Below, in pieces: positions 46,571 to 57,316 of a stretch of DNA of 64,000 bases. The position numbers were made by a program, and so were the translations under genes. Below the pieces are notes generated by a model, which was not told the DNA's origin, made no database searches, and was given only the letters and a program-made list of their open reading frames with translations. This stretch comes from Cavia porcellus. Taxonomy: Eukaryota; Chordata; Mammalia; Rodentia; Caviidae. Positions within the stretch are counted from its first letter, which is position 1. The number at the start of each line of letters is the position of its first letter. The stretch spans positions 66,515,494-66,579,493 of the forward strand of contig NW_026947490.1 of the NCBI RefSeq assembly GCF_034190915.1. Direction: 5' to 3'.

Positions 46571-47035
46571 TGAGCATCACTCCAATACTTTCTGTTTTCG
46601 ATCACATCTTGAGACTCGAACCACTCTGGTTTGTGTGTGCAGACACCGTATAGTGGTCACTTGCATTCCCATGGTGATTCATGAAGTTTAAAACTTTTTT
46701 AAACCTTAATTGCCATTTGGATATTGTCTTTTGCTGTCTTCAAGATGTTTGTAATATTTGTTGAAACATCTACCTTTTTTAAATTGGTTTGCAGGAATTC
46801 TTGATATATTTTAGATATGAGTCCTTTGTTAGAATATGTATTATAATCGTCGTCTCCAGCTCTGGGGTTTGCCTTTTTACTTTCTGACTGGCATCTTTTG
46901 ATTAACAGAAGTTCTCCACTTTAAGGTATCACAGGTTGTTTGTTATAAATCAGTTTGTGTTTGTAAGAACACGTTGCACACCCCAAGGTATAAAGATGCT
47001 CTCCATATTAGCTTTAAAAATTTTGGGCCAGAATT

Positions 47036-47105
47036 TAGTTCAGTGGTGTAAGCTCCTGCCTGGCAAGCACAAGGTCAGTGTGATCTCTGGTAAAAAAAAA
47101 CAAAC
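47036..47105 (+). mobile_element. ID-type SINE, diverged
   Basis: 'cagaatttagttcagtggtgtaagctcctgcctggcaagcacaaggtc' then 'gtgatctctggtaaaaa' is the ID pattern with substitutions, followed by an A-rich tail. Confidence 0.7.
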
Positions 47106-47192
47106 CTGTAATTTGTCTGTCACACTGCAGTCTAAAATGCACGAGAACTGTTTTATTAGTAACACATTGAAGGGGTAAAGACTCATTTTTCT

Positions 47193-47233
47193 TCGATCCC
47201 TGGTACCGATAAAAATGAAAAAGACAAAAAAAA
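47193..47233 (+). mobile_element. 5'-truncated ID-type SINE (41 bp) with perfect TSD
   Basis: Only the last part of the SINE is present: TCGATCCCTGGTACCGATAA followed by the A-rich tail. It is flanked by a perfect 16-bp TSD AAAGACTCATTTTTCT at 47177-47192 and 47234-47249. Confidence 0.93.
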
Positions 47234-47837
47234 AAAGACTCATTTTTCTCTTCACATGAATGTTCAATACTTCCAAGTACCATGAATCAAAAAGTAAGTC
47301 CTTCCTCACTGCATTGTCATAAACCAAATGACCAGCTATATGGTGACCTCACTCCAGATTCCCCATCCTTACTTTTGGTCTATTATTTTTCTTCTCAGAT
47401 CAATAGCACATTTTCTTAATTACAATAACATTGAAATAAACTTGCTATCTGATAGTGTATATTCTTGAACTTTGTTGTTCTTCCATTGTGTTTGCAATTC
47501 TAGGCTTTACATGCATCCATATAAAATTTACAACCAGCTAATTCCCACAAAAATGGCTGATGGTTTTTATGGGATTGAATTAAAATTGAGATTTCAGATA
47601 TTTATGACATTCAGTTTTCTAATACATAGTCATGAGATTTCCCTCTATTTAGGTTTTCTTTAATTTCTTTTGTGACTAATTAGTGTAGAAATCTCAGATA
47701 TCTTTAGATCCAAGCTGTCTGGTTAATGCTTTAATAATTCAAATTATTGGTTGCTATAAAACTAAGGGAATCCAGTGACCTTGAGAAATTCACCACTTTA
47801 ATTTTTTAATCCCTATATTTAAAAATCATAAGACAGG

Positions 47838-47955
47838 GTATGGTGGTGTAGAGTATAATCTCAGCACCTTGGAGACTAAGGCTACAAGGTTGCCATGAGT
47901 TCAAGACCAGCCTGGACTACATAATGAGATCATATTTCAATAAATAAATAGGTTT
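47838..47955 (+). mobile_element. B1-type SINE
   Basis: 'gggtatggtggtgtagagtataatctcagcaccttggagactaagg', 'gagttcaagaccagcctggactacataatgaga' and an AT-rich tail (taaataaata) form a B1 monomer. Confidence 0.85.
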
Positions 47956-48664
47956 TAAAAGCCACTGGCAATAATGACAGCATGATTTCTTATATATCTT
48001 GTTACTCGCTTACCAATTTCTTTGACTGACTTACTGCACTGCCAGTATCTGCAGTACCAGGGTGAACAGGATGGTAAGAGGACTTTTCTTTCCTCAGCTC
48101 AGAAGGAAATCCCTCAGTAACTAATGGTTGAGAGGTGTTGACATAGCAGCAAGGGGGTGGGAAAGCTGCTTGCTGAAATAAACAGGACCCGTCAATTCTA
48201 AGACCCCAGGACAGTGCCAAATAATTCCCAGACTCCACACGGAGAGCTTCTCCCGGGTCCCCATGACAGGGAGATGGCACCTAAAGACACAGATGCCCCC
48301 AGAAGCCCGCTATCACGACTCTGCATAATAGCCCATGCTGTCTTCTAGGCCAGGGAGCTTTGAGTTTAGCTCTTTTTCTCTCCTGTTGAGCCCAAGTTTG
48401 CTCTGCAGAGCCAGTTTTTTCCCTCAAATCCCTTCACCTCTCACTGTTCAAATAAGCTCCTGGCACTCTTTCGGGCTTGTCTTGTCCAATTCTTTGTTCA
48501 AGGCAAGAAGGACCTGGAATGCTTTTGATTGGTAAGCTATTTCTAAAAGTTGCTGCCTGTGTCTCTCTTAATATTCATTTAGGATATTTTTTCATTCCTA
48601 ATATGATATCTATCACAGATAGATGGTGAATTAAAATACCACATATTTTATTTATTTTGCTTGT
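47956..48664. other. Unassigned stretch
   Basis: No gene or nameable repeat. Confidence 0.5.
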
Positions 48665-48790
48665 GTGACTCTCCACTAGAGTGCAGGGAGTTTTGTCAGT
48701 TTTATTCTCTGCTGTTTGCTGGCACCTAGAGTGAAGCCCGTGATGCAGGTTAAATGACAATGTATGAACAGTGACAGGGATGAGCCCCAA
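48665..48790 (+). mobile_element. L2 3' relic
   Basis: 'actctccactagagtgcaggga', 'ttttgtcagttttattctctgctgtttgctggcacctag' matches the L2 end ('tccactagaatgtaagctccatgagggcagggatttttgtctgttttg'). Confidence 0.65.
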
Positions 48791-49796
48791 AATGTCAGAG
48801 CGCCTCAGGACTCTGACCACGTCATGGAGTTGACTTGTCTGGAGCGGTCCATTCCCAGGAGCATCCATTACAGTGCCCATCTGAACCACTCAGACACTAA
48901 AGCTTTCCGATGCCTCCCATCCATATGCTGCTCATTGTCCCACGTGACCCCAGGAACCAGCTGGAGAGCACCACAGACCACACCTGATGCACAGGGACCT
49001 TGGAGGGACCTTGGAGGAGAACATTAGCTCCAGAGAGAACATCATAGGCTGGCTTGTGGGCGGGAAGGTCAGTGGGAGCAGGACATCACCAGAGAGCAAC
49101 TCCATCTTGCGGCCTCAGGTGGACATTTCTTGAAATACATGGGGAGAGAAGCTCTGAGGTGGGCGGTGGAGAAAAGTGTCCCAAGAAGGAGTCTGCACGT
49201 CAGCAGAGCAGTCTTTAAACAGGAGAGCGGGGTGCAAACCCCGTACACAGCGAATGACTTGTGCAAGCCCATAAGGCAGGCCAAGACTCTGTCCACCGTC
49301 GGGGATGGCACTTCCTGCCTGCCCCAGCTGGGGAGACCCAAGTGGGATGTCTCGGACACTAAGGAGTGGCCAGAGATCCCTGTCTTCACATCCTCACCCT
49401 CTAGCTTAAGCGGGCAGCAGCAGCAGCCCATTTCTAATTGAATTAACACACATCCCACAGCACTGCATCCCCAGTAATCCTGTGCTCAGAACAGGGCTCC
49501 TCCACATTCAAAACACTGGAGTCTGAGGCAGGATCCCTGTTCCCTGGGACTGGTGCCTTGAGGGTGCCCTGGAAGCATCTCCTGCCTTCCTGCCAGATGC
49601 CACCACAGCAGCCCTGGCAATCAGAGCTCCCCACAGCTGCTATCAAATGCCTTCTGAGGGCAGGGTGGGGGGACGCAACCGTTCACGGCTGAGAGCCACT
49701 GCCCTAACATGAGCTTAGCTCGGAATCAGCTCCCCGTTCAGTCTTCACACCCAGGCTCCATGGTGCTGAGGGCATCGCTCAAAGCCTGTATCTCAG
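48791..49796. other. Unassigned stretch with one 103-codon frame
   Basis: No repeat that I can name over most of it. A plus-strand frame at 49130-49441 encodes 103 residues (MKYMGREALRWAVEKSVPRR... to a Ser/Gln-rich end), with no domain I recognise. It has a minus-strand rival frame, so coding is unlikely. 'ggctgagagccactgccc' at 49686-49704 may be the end of a MER5-like relic. Confidence 0.4.
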
Positions 49797-49995
49797 CTGG
49801 GTGAGGTGGCACGCACCTGTAATTCCTGCACTCTGGGAGGCTGAGGCAGGAGGATCACAAATTCAAGCCCAGCACAGGCAACTTAGCAACTTAGTGAGAC
49901 TCTGTGCCAAAAATTAAAAATTAAAATAAAATAAAGGGACTGGGAATGCAGTTTCAGTGCAAAGGCCTTGGGGTCAATCCCCAGGACCACCACCA
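49797..49995 (+). mobile_element. B1-ID dimeric SINE
   Basis: Clear B1 half ('ctgtaattcctgcactctgggaggctgaggcaggaggatca', 'cttagtgagactctgtgcc'), an A-rich linker, and an ID half ('gggactgggaatgcagtttcag', 'ggtcaatccccaggacc'). Confidence 0.9.
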
Positions 49996-50837
49996 CCCAA
50001 AACTCTTTTTCTCTGCTCCGTGGCTTATGGATGAAACTCAAACGCTGCCCGGTGTGGAGGAAGGGTGGCCTGAGTTGCACTGACAGATGCTGGTGTCTGG
50101 AGAGCCAGAATCCTAAACCTAAAACACACTTCAAGATCGCTTTGCCTATTGATTTTTCACTGGGATTCTAATTTTCCAGCTTGACTTCTGGGTAGGGTGT
50201 CCTCCAGGGTCATAACCCAGTTACTCCTGGGGTTACAAGAACAATGGATGCCATTCAAGGTATTTTGAATACAGAGGCAAGCAACTGGACATGCCTAGGA
50301 AGGCCAGTGTTGGTATTCACCCAGGGAGTGAAATCCTGGTGCGGAGCAGTGGTGGGGGACCCATGGCACATGTGTTATTGTGCTTTTGCTTTAAAACAAA
50401 AGATGATAATGAAGAGTCATGGGGGTGTTTTTGTTTTTTCCTAAACTAAAACCCCAGTAGTCAGATTGAATTCCAGCGTTGAGCCTTTGTGATAAATAAT
50501 AAATGGTTTGGGCCTGCAGTTTGGGTACTCATCTCTAAAAGTTGGCTGCCACGGATGTAGAGCACGTAGCTGGTGAGTGGCTGGCGAAGGCTAAGCTACT
50601 GAATGAGAGAGCAGAAGTGTGCCTGGGGGGAGGCAAGTGTCTGCTTCTGGCTTGGGTCACAATCCCGGTCCTGGTGACTGGTTCTGTGAAATACACCAGA
50701 ACGGTGACACTGTGAGGACCTGAATGTCTGTACTGTGACACCACCATCTCCTAGGGTCATGCCTTTGGCTGCAGGTTTGAAGGGAGCTCTTAAGCTGCCA
50801 CTGGAGAGAAAGAAGAGAGAAAAGAGACGGGAGAGGG
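49996..50837. other. Unassigned stretch
   Basis: No gene or nameable repeat. Confidence 0.5.
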
Positions 50838-50945
50838 GGGCTGGGGATTTCTCAGCGGCAGGGGATTTAGCTCAGCGGCATAAGTGCCCACCTTGCAAGC
50901 AGGCAGTCATGAATTCGATCCCTGGTACCTATAAGGAAAAAGACA
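50838..50945 (+). mobile_element. ID-type SINE with partly duplicated head
   Basis: GGCTGGGGATTTCTCAGCGG is followed at once by GCAGGGGATTTAGCTCAGCG, so the head of the SINE is present about one and a half times. The remainder is normal: 'ccttgcaagcaggcagtcatg', ATTCGATCCCTGGTACC, 'tataaggaaaaagac' and an A-rich tail. Confidence 0.88.
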
Positions 50946-51065
50946 AAAAAAGGGGGGGGAGAAGGGAGAGGAGGCGAAGAGGAGGGGAGGGAGGAGAGGG
51001 GGAGGGGAGGGAGGAGTGGGAGGGGAGGGAGGAGAGGGGGCCGGGAGGGAGGAGAAGGGAAGGGA
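50946..51065. repeat. Purine tract (GGGGAGGGAGGA)n
   Basis: About 120 bases of G/A-rich repeats starting in the SINE tail. G-run spacing would allow four-stranded (G-quadruplex) folding. The Gly/Arg/Glu- and Pro/Ser/Leu-rich frames across it are not genes. Confidence 0.9.
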
Positions 51066-52225
51066 GCCCAGAGCAGAAGAAAGCCACACTTCCTATTCCC
51101 GGTGAAGGCTGAGCTCAGTTGCCACACCCAGTGGCTAGGAAGGTGGGAAAGACTTCAGCAGGATCATCAAGTACTCATGAAGAAATGTGAATGGGTCAGG
51201 GAGGAAACCAATATCTAGCAAAAGAGGGATTCAATTCAAATGCCAAAGAAATAAATCACCTTCAGAGGGCTAAGGTATTTTAAAATAATCTCTATAAATT
51301 GTATTTGGTTTTCTAAAATATCCTACATGTTCTTTGCCTTTGGACTAAAGATTGCTTAAACCAGGCACTCATAATTCCTGAACCACATTTCTGGGGAAAG
51401 AGACACTTAGGTCATCCGGGATAGAGGTCGTTTGAAAGCAGAAGGGGAGATAGCCTTGCTTTGGCAGGTTCTTGGGGGCCTCTCTTGCAAAGCTGGGCTA
51501 TGCTTGGAGGTATCATGTGGCTTATGTGGCAGTGATGCCCACAACAGGGTGATGGGTATCTTCCACTTCCCTGAGGAGCCACTCCCCAGCTCCCCCTGGG
51601 GCTGCAGTTCATGCATAACCAAAGGCTCATGGGAAGGAGTAAGGAAGGGCAGTGGACCCTCCCCTTGCCTGTGGCTCTTGGTCCAGGTGCCTGGGCAAGG
51701 TCCTAAGACTGGGTCTGCACAGGATTCGAGAACGTAAGAGGGCGAGGTCCTCCCCTCCCCACCTCCAAGACCACCTCAGGACAGCTTCCCCAAAAGAAGG
51801 GGGCTGAGAGGGGACAGAGGACAGGTCAAGAGAAGAGGGACAGCCAGCAGAACTTTAACTTTCAAAGATAACAACTAATAGAGCACATCAGGCCCCATGG
51901 CTGGGCTTCCCTAAGGGAGCGTGGATCCTAGTCTAACTATGCAAGGATTTCCCGTGCTCATGTGAGGTATCAGTCTGCCTGTTTTCCATTCTCACAAAGC
52001 CAGCCCTGCAGCTCACTGCCTGCCACTGGAACCACCCTTGAATGGATGGGACAGGTGCCAGTCATGTGCTGCTCACTGGAAAAGGGTGGGTTAACCCCTG
52101 GAAGCCTGGTTCAACCAGAACATGCCTGGATCCTCTCTTCACAGAGAGCTTTCTGTTATCACATGCACATGACATGCAGAATTTCTCATGCCACAGACTT
52201 TACCACAACTCTGGAGGGGTGACAG
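51066..52225. other. Unassigned stretch
   Basis: No gene recognised. Open frames at 51432-51737 and 51962-52222 lack domains. Confidence 0.5.
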
Positions 52226-52536
52226 TGTGGGTCTTAAATGTGTCCCCAAGTCCCATCTTTTAGATGCCTAGTCCCAGGGAGGCAGTCTTGGAGCTTGTGG
52301 GACCTTTGAGGGGTGGAGCCTGCTGGGAGGGTCACTGAGGGCGGGTCCTAGCTCCGCCCCTTCCTCTTTCTCTTTTCCACTTCCCAGCCATGAGCCCAAC
52401 AGTTTTATTCTACCCCAAGGCCCCAAAGCAAAGGAGCTGATCATGTACTAGAAAATCCAAGCTGAGCCAGAATAAACACTGTCTTTAGAAATTGATTATC
52501 AAGGGGTTTGTTATAGTGACAGAAAGCAGAGGAGCA
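52226..52536 (+). mobile_element. MaLR LTR (MLT/MST-like)
   Basis: 'tgtgggtcttaaatgtgtccccaagtccc', 'cctagtcccagggaggcagtcttggag', 'ggacctttgaggggtggagcctgctgggagg', 'gagccagaataaac' and 'ggtttgttatagtgacagaaag' are the landmarks in order. Confidence 0.8.
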
Positions 52537-52629
52537 CAGGGCCACGGGTAGGTACAGCAGCTGTGGCTGAAGAGTAGAGTCACTCTGAAGAGTTGGGTGT
52601 TATCAGGCCCAGAGAGTCTGTTTCCATAG

Positions 52630-52690
52630 GCCTGGGCAGGGATGCAGACCAGTGTGCCTGGCAGCTGGGGCTGAGAACCACTGACATACA
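52630..52690 (+). mobile_element. MER5-like hAT 3' end (weak)
   Basis: 'gcagaccagtgtgcctggcagctggggctgagaaccactga' resembles the end of a small hAT repeat. Confidence 0.4.
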
Positions 52691-53561
52691 GGGTCCTGAG
52701 TAGCTGAGAAGAACAGGCATCCTATAGACAGAGAGACGACCTCAGGAAGTGAGGTGATTTGCCTGAGATCCTGCAGACTTGTCTCTGGATTCTTATCTGC
52801 GAACTGCCTCTTACTTGCCCCCTGTAGAGAACAGTGCTTTTCCTCCAGGGGGCTCAGAGGTAGTCAGTTTCTAGATTTCATTCTGCTCTTGGAAAAGTTA
52901 AGAAAGGAAAGTGCTAGGGGTCCCACCTGAGTTCTCTGTTTCCCCGCCCTTGTATCCTTGGACAGGGGAGAAAAGCCCATGGAGCCAGAGGTTTACACAC
53001 GTGTTCCCACACAGGAACATGTATACTACACATTTTTGGGCTTCCCAGGAAGCTCAGCCAACAGGCATTTATGTCTATCTGCTTTCCCTGGCACAAGACG
53101 AGAGCTCCCCTCCCTTGGAGAAGCCAGCGCTCTCTCCAGCTGCTTTCAATCACTTACCGCTACCTTTCCAGAGAAAGGCTCACCTCTGGGCCTGAAAGAG
53201 AATTGTTTATCACCATGTGGGGGACATCTGAGCCACAGAGCAGGCTTCAATTTGAACTTCCTACTTGAGACTTCTTAAGGCCCGCAGGAGCCCTTTTGTG
53301 TATTAGAAGGGGGATAATTTTGTTTTGAAGAAAGAATTTGTAGTACAGCAACAAGATCCACATTTATTTGGGGAACTCTGATTCGTAAACTTAAGATTCT
53401 TCCTGTGATTGTCTGAGGGTGCATGGGCTGAACGTCCACTGCCACAGGGATGGGAGGGAAAAGCTGAACTCAGGGGTGTGACTGCCTGAGTGTCCACATT
53501 ACAGCAAATGAGAGTGCAGATAAATGCCTGTAAGCAGCATGCATGCACAGCACATGCAACA
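52691..53561. other. Unassigned stretch
   Basis: A MIR-like core may lie at 52730-52790 ('ctcaggaagtgaggtgatttgcctgagatcc'). No gene. Confidence 0.4.
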
Positions 53562-53701
53562 TGCTGGACACATAGTTCACACATGCAACAGCATGTAGCT
53601 TGGGTGTGCTCAACACACAGCACATGCAATACAGGAAGCCAAACACACACATATGCCACACACGTGCACAATCCACTCACAATCTACACACTCACATAGC
53701 T
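53562..53701. repeat. 140-bp duplication, copy 1 (probable source)
   Basis: Runs from TGCTGGACACATAGTTCACA to CTCACATAGCT and is rich in CA/TGCA words. It matches 54326-54465 at 135 of 140 positions without gaps. It is not flanked by a direct repeat. Confidence 0.95.
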
Positions 53702-53734
53702 GCTGAGCACATCATGAGCACTTCCAGTAACCAG

Positions 53735-53750
53735 CCAGCAGGGGACAGCG
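53735..53750 (+). promoter_or_regulatory. CTCF-like motif (one core mismatch)
   Basis: CCAGCAGGGGACAGCG matches the CTCF core CCASYAGRKGGCRS except for A in the GGC triplet. Confidence 0.25.
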
Positions 53751-54325
53751 TGGCCAAGGTGTGAGGGTGAGTGTGTTCAGGTTCACAAACATGAAGGTAC
53801 AACAAGTTTTACAGCCGTATCCAGTGCCTGCTAAATGCCAGTGCTGGGCTAGGTGCTTCCCAGCAAAAAAGAGTGATCCATGCATCCAGGATGGAGGAAG
53901 GGCACATCACTCAGAGTGCACCTGTGCCCAAGGCTGGGCTTGCACAGGAGAACTGCTGCCTTCATTCCAGCTCTGCCAACAGGGAGGTCTGGGGTGCTGG
54001 CAGAGTTGGGCCCTGTCCTTTTTCCTAACTGAAAATGACTACCCATGTTATCCATAGAAATACAGCATGAGTCAGAGATGCAAGCTACGTGTGCCAGCAT
54101 TTCAACGTGCAAAATCACCAAATCTGGAGTGCATGCTTTTGCACTTACACAGAGGAGCACTGTGAGCAGCAGCCAGACTTTAAGTGCTCCGTGATCACCT
54201 GTGGCCTGTGGCTTCCACACAGACATCAGCAGAGGACAACAGCTCTAATTCCCAGTCTCAGTATGTGAGCATCACCAGAGAAGGACAAAAAATTATCTAC
54301 CTCTAAAAAAACCCTGCAAATACAG

Positions 54326-54465
54326 TGCTGGACACATAGTTCACACATGCAAGAGCATGTAGCTTGGGTGTGCTCAACACACAGCACATGCAATACAGAA
54401 AGCCAAACACACATACATGCCACACACATGCACAATCCACTCACAATCTACACACTCACATAGCT
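54326..54465. repeat. 140-bp duplication, copy 2 (inserted copy with TSD)
   Basis: Differs from copy 1 at five positions. It is flanked by CAAATACAGTG at 54317-54327 and 54466-54476 (the last two bases of the left copy overlap the duplicated unit). No poly-A tail and no terminal repeats. Confidence 0.93.
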
Positions 54466-54476
54466 CAAATACAGTG

Positions 54477-54931
54477 CCCAGCCCACACAACACTAATTTT
54501 ATTCTGAAAGTCTAAGCTAATCCCCAAAATACCAAGGGCCAACCTTGCCCACTTTTCTTCCCCTTGCCATTATGCAACCTGCCCCCACCTGCATGTGCAA
54601 TTTGGAGTCTGAACTCAGAGACTTTCACAGGATCCCTTTTATTACAAATCACAAAGTACAGGGACAGAGAGAGCTGGGGCAATCACATTCCTCCATCTTT
54701 CTTCACTGCCACATGCTGCGGGCCACAAAACTCTTGGTGAAGATCCCACAGAGTGAAGCTCTGTCATTTTTCCTCTGGTCCCCAGCAGATGCTAAGCCCA
54801 GGAAACCGTGTCTCTTGTTGCTGTCCCTGCAGGTCTGTCCTTTGAAGACGAGGACTCTGCAATCTGAGCGGCTTCAACCCTTTTGTCTCCAAGCAACACA
54901 CAGAGCTCAGCCTCTGTGTCCAGGGTCCTTC
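54477..54931. other. Unassigned stretch
   Basis: No gene recognised. The long plus-strand frame 54545-55291 starts here and runs through the next LTR, which argues against coding. Confidence 0.5.
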
Positions 54932-55290
54932 CTGAAAGGGTTTTGGCCCAGACAGGCCACTGTAGCCAGAAAAGCCTCAACCGGAAGCAGGAAGCCCCTA
55001 TTTCCCCCGCCCCTAGGAATTTACCTGTGGCGCCATCTTCCCACCCCTGGAAATTTACATATGGTGCCAAACCTAGGACCAATGGGCTACCTGTGTATCC
55101 CTAATGCCCTCCTTAGGTTCCACCCCAAACCGAGGCTACTTACATACCCCCACGCCACGTGTCCGCCAGAGAGATCCCCGGATGCCAGTGGTGGGGGTGC
55201 TGGTCATCTCTCTCTGTGTTCTCAGAATAAAGGCCGCTTTTTATTTTATACTTCTCATCTTTTGGAAATATTTTTCATCTTTTGGAAATA
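54932..55290 (+). mobile_element. Retroviral-type LTR, copy B of an inverted pair
   Basis: Starts TGAAAGGGTTTTGGCCC. It contains ACCAATGGGCTACC (CCAAT box), GGCGCCATCTTCCC (YY1-type core) and 'ctacttacata'. The poly-A region is 'cagaataaaggccgc' with a T-rich 3' end. Homologous to 38780-39140 in inverse orientation. Near its end a 17-bp 'catcttttggaaatat' unit is doubled. Confidence 0.72.
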
Positions 55291-55785
55291 ATCCTAGCGC
55301 TTCCACCCTTGAGGATTCAGGGTTCAGGCTTCGGTGGGCTGGCCGGAAGCTGGGGATCTTGGATTCCTTGTCTGCCATGGCCCTGATTAGTGGAGGAACC
55401 CAGCTGACTGGCATAGGTTGGCTGCTTTGCTGAGGGGAGATCTGGAGGCTGCTGGCCATCCAGATGAAGGAAATCACTGGGAGATGAGTGGCTGAGGGAA
55501 GAATTTCCTGTACTTTGGGTCCTTCGGACATGCAGATAATAAGGCAAAATTCCATTAATAGATCTGAAAATTCATTTTAAAACAAGCACAACAAACCCCT
55601 AATTATCCCATCCAGATTAGAGAAGAGAAAGGAAGTTTGGAGACAATGCTGCCTTTAGTTATGTAACACTTATTTTCTGGAGATTAGTATCTCTCCTAGC
55701 TTTAGAAATGTCCCCAACCTTCCTGAGTCTTAGCTACTTTGAAAAATGGGATAAAAGTCACTCTGCTGTGTCTGGCTGGGTTGCA

Positions 55786-55905
55786 GGGTGTCTTAGTTAC
55801 TTTATGATCGTCGCTGAGACAAAATACCTGATGCCCAAGTTGGGAAAGGAAAGGTTTATTTCTTACAGTTTCTGCAGGCATGGCTGGACCGCCGTTCATG
55901 GCGAC
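55786..55905 (-). mobile_element. MaLR LTR end fragment
   Basis: 'tgtcttagttactttatgatcgtcgctgagacaaaatacctgatg' and 'aaaggtttatttcttacagtt' are the mirrored 3' end of the same LTR group as at 45521. Sequence after about 55905 is not clearly part of it. Confidence 0.75.
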
Positions 55906-56029
55906 CTGTGCCCCAGAAGGAGATGCTGCCCGCAATTCAGGGGCAGTGAACCAGCCTCCCCTTTCTGCTGGGCCAGACTGCCTCTGCTTCTCCAGGTTGG
56001 TCACTCTGCAAAAAACCCTTAGAAAGTCT

Positions 56030-56335
56030 GAAACGGTAGCTTCTCACCGCTGTGACCAGTACCTGAACAAGCCAAGTTGGAGAGGGAAGGATTGTTTTGG
56101 CACATAAGTTTACTCTAGGGCTTTTTGTTGTTTCTGGGCCTGAGGTGATGCAGAACCTCAGGAGGAAAGAGCAGGGCGGGGAGAGACATTGATCTCATAG
56201 AGTCTGAAGGAGGAATGGGACAAAGCGTAGCCTTCAAATGCTGCCCTATAACCTGCCTCCTCCAACCATGTCTGACCTCCTACAATGTCTGTAGCACCCT
56301 TGACCCCCGGAAACCACTGCAGCTTCCAAGACTGA
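56030..56335 (-). mobile_element. MaLR-type LTR
   Basis: 'gtagcttctcaccgctgtgaccagtacctgaacaagcc', 'gaaggattgttttggcacat' and 'tgcagaacctcaggagg' follow the mirrored LTR plan, with a decayed far end. Confidence 0.55.
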
Positions 56336-56724
56336 GCCCACATGAGAGGAGCAGGCTTGCTTACTCTGTCTGACTCGGTCCACCCCGTGCTCTACCTCGC
56401 TGGCTGGGGCACTCAGGGTTGCACAGGAGTTCACAGACACCTAGAATCCTGGGAGCTGCCCCAGATGAGGGAGAGCAGGACAGAGAGGCAGGAAGCTAGG
56501 GAGCCCCTGGCCCTCACTCCAGTGGTATGTTCTGCACCACTGACACCCGACAGAGTCTTTCTGTGCAAGGCAGGTAATGGAGCCTCACAATCTGCACCCT
56601 GGGGGCTGAAGTCTTTGTGTGGGTCAGCAAGTGTGCCTGAGGGGACTCTTTTGCCTGAAAGGTTTGTGTGAAGCCCCGGTCCTGTTCTGTCTGCCTGCAG
56701 GGTCAAGGCTGGTATGGGCCTGGT

Positions 56725-57010
56725 ATCAGCTTCTCATTAATGAAATACCCAAAACAATCCGTTTATGAAGAGAATGGGTGAGGCCTATGCTTCTGGAGGT
56801 ACTGGACCAAGCTGCTGTCCACATTGCTCCAGACTGCTCAGCAGGGCACAAGTCACACATGGTGTGACAGAATGTATGACAGAAAGAACCGCTCCTATCC
56901 TGAGCTCGGAAGCAGCGAAACGTCAGGAGGCCAGGGTCTCCCAATCCTCTTTAAGGGCACATCCCAATGATCAAAAAAAAGATTGCATAATCCCCTCCCC
57001 ACAGCGCCAC
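56725..57010 (-). mobile_element. MaLR-type LTR, decayed
   Basis: 'tatcagcttctcattaatgaaatacccaaaacaatccgtttatgaagagaatgg' and later 'aagggcacatcccaatgatcaaa' fit a mirrored LTR of the group with substitutions. Confidence 0.4.
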
Positions 57011-57314
57011 CCAGGAGCAAAACCTTTAGCACAAGCACCTAGAGTCTCCCACCTCACCCCAGCAGGGCTCCTTCCTGGCCCTCCAGGCTGACCACTGACT
57101 GCCACCGACCAAACTTGCCCAGCATGGGGTGGTCATGCTGGGCCCTTCCCAGGCACCTGCTTATAGGATCCTCTCAGCAGCCCTCAACAGGTGACACAGC
57201 ACCATAACCCAGTTCGTCTGGCTCTAGGGCCCAGGTGAGCTTCAACAGAAACGTGGGAGTTATCTGCACATTTACACAAATAAAAGTCAGGGTTTACGAC
57301 AGGACCCTTTCAAA

Positions 57315-57316
<2 letters not shown>

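Larger units (their letters stand above)
46680..47660 (-). mobile_element. Old L1 (ORF2 and internal), antisense
   Basis: 'aggaattcttgatatattttagatatgagtcctttgtta' and 'ttgcctttttactttctgactggcatcttttgattaacagaag' (46795-46910), then 'gggattgaattaaaattgag' and 'atttccctctatttaggttttctttaatttc' (47570-47665), match mirrored old L1. Two ID-type SINEs interrupt it. Confidence 0.65.

Noticed and set aside
48672..48686. CTCF-like CCACTAGAGTGCAGG
   Set aside because: It lies in an L2 relic whose consensus is similar here, and it has T at a key G position.
49130..49441. 103-codon plus-strand frame in apparently unique DNA
   Set aside because: It has a rival frame on the minus strand and no known domain; only comparative data could revive it.
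54545..55291. Longest open frame in the window (248 codons, plus strand)
   Set aside because: It runs through the LTR at 54932-55290, shows no domain, and a homologous LTR elsewhere (38780) does not keep the frame. Chance open frame.
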